A DNA stretch of 31,188 nt from an uncultured Clostridia bacterium (lineage in GTDB: Bacteria > Bacillota > Clostridia > UBA1381): NCBI GenBank assembly GCA_934454215.1, contig CAKSGG010000020.1, positions 1 to 31,188 of the forward strand. The letters are read 5' to 3'. The first letter of the stretch is position 1. The number at the start of each line of letters is the position of its first letter. Below are positions 30,954 to 31,188 of the stretch, one piece after another. Position numbers and translations under genes: made by a program. The notes below the pieces were generated by a model, which ran no database searches, was not told the origin of the DNA, and saw only the letters and a program-made list of their open reading frames with translations.

Positions 30954-31188
30954 AAGGCGTTGAGAAAGACAGTAGTTTTGCAGAAAGTCTGAAAGAGAGA
31001 GAATATCGCGGCTGTAAGTATTCTTGAGACTTTGCGGAATGAACACCACTTTTGAGCCGCTTACCGAACGATTTATTTTAGTAGGCTAAGCCGTGAACCT
31101 GCGATAAGGGTCAAAGAGTGACAGCTTGAAAAAAGCTGTAATTAGGGTGGAACCGTGCAATTTTATGCACCCCTGAATAGATTATATC
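30954..31188 (+). ncRNA. T-box leader, probably threonine-specific (cut by window end)
   Basis: The diagnostic T-box sequence AGGGTGGAACCGTG lies at 31144-31157. The antiterminator can be drawn exactly: AGGG/CCCT and GTGCA/TGCAC enclosing the TGGAACC bulge (31144-31174). Stem I is present with AAAGTCT/AGACTTT and the AG bulge; the specifier region reads GAATGAACACCACTTTTGAG, giving ACC (Thr, 31045-31047) as best codon. TGGA would pair with a tRNA ending UCCA, as I recall for some Firmicute tRNA-Thr, but not tRNA-His. The terminator half and the controlled gene (thrS would be expected) lie beyond the window. Confidence 0.9.

Noticed and set aside
31044..31046. CAC (His) as T-box specifier
   Set aside because: TGGA in the T-box would not pair with the C discriminator typical of tRNA-His; ACC fits better.

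Overview
The window looks like chromosomal DNA of a low-to-moderate G+C Gram-positive anaerobe of the class Clostridia. The evidence is Bacillus/Clostridium-type operons (rpsF-ssb-rpsR, rimP-nusA-rnpM-infB-rbfA-nrnA-truB-ribF, rpmG-secE-nusG-rplK-rplA, alr-mazE-mazF), strong AGGAGG-type ribosome binding sites, a class B sortase with an NPKTG surface protein, and a T-box leader. The genus cannot be fixed from the sequence alone; a gut polysaccharide-degrading Clostridia lineage is my inference from the GH16 and sugar-acid genes at the left edge.

Layout. 1-2.8 kb (+): the 3' end of a GH16 glycoside hydrolase, translationally coupled to an enolase-superfamily sugar-acid dehydratase, then a tandem 104-bp imperfect-palindrome repeat and an SDR oxidoreductase. 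2.8-8.6 kb (-): mazF, a very small MazE-like antitoxin that falls between annotated-size genes, alr, the bifunctional NAD(P)HX repair enzyme, a small membrane protein, rdgB and a dGTPase-like HD protein. 8.8-10.9 kb (+): a sortase-anchored surface protein and its sortase B, followed within 6 nt by tRNA-Arg(CCT). 11.0-13.1 kb (+): an A+T-rich pair, a PHP-family phosphatase and a stand-alone EutH-like transporter, then what looks like a decayed signal peptide. 13.1-14.5 kb: the S6/SSB/S18 operon with a structured leader, ending in tRNA-Leu(CAA). 14.6-24.1 kb: a long translation/RNA-metabolism operon running on into truB, ribF, glmU and a DNA-deoxyinosine glycosylase. 24.1-26.5 kb: L33-SecE-NusG-L11-L1, with RNA elements that mimic the 23S rRNA L1-binding site on both sides of rplK. 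26.5-30.9 kb: a polyamine ABC transporter operon potD-PII-potA-potB-potC. 30.9 kb to the end: a promoter and T-box leader, probably threonine-specific, whose gene lies outside the window.

Most of the window is conserved core genome. The least ordinary items are: (i) the 50-residue MazE-like antitoxin with no room for a DNA-binding domain; (ii) a PII-like signalling protein with an atypical T-loop inside the polyamine transporter operon (PotN-like); (iii) duplicated L1-site mimicry flanking rplK; (iv) the tandem palindromic repeats after the dehydratase gene; (v) an exact 11 x 24-bp repeat in infB encoding a charged single helix; (vi) the A+T-rich phosphatase/EutH insert next to tRNA-Arg. I saw no CRISPR array, phage or insertion sequence, and no clear evidence of a wholly new multi-gene system.
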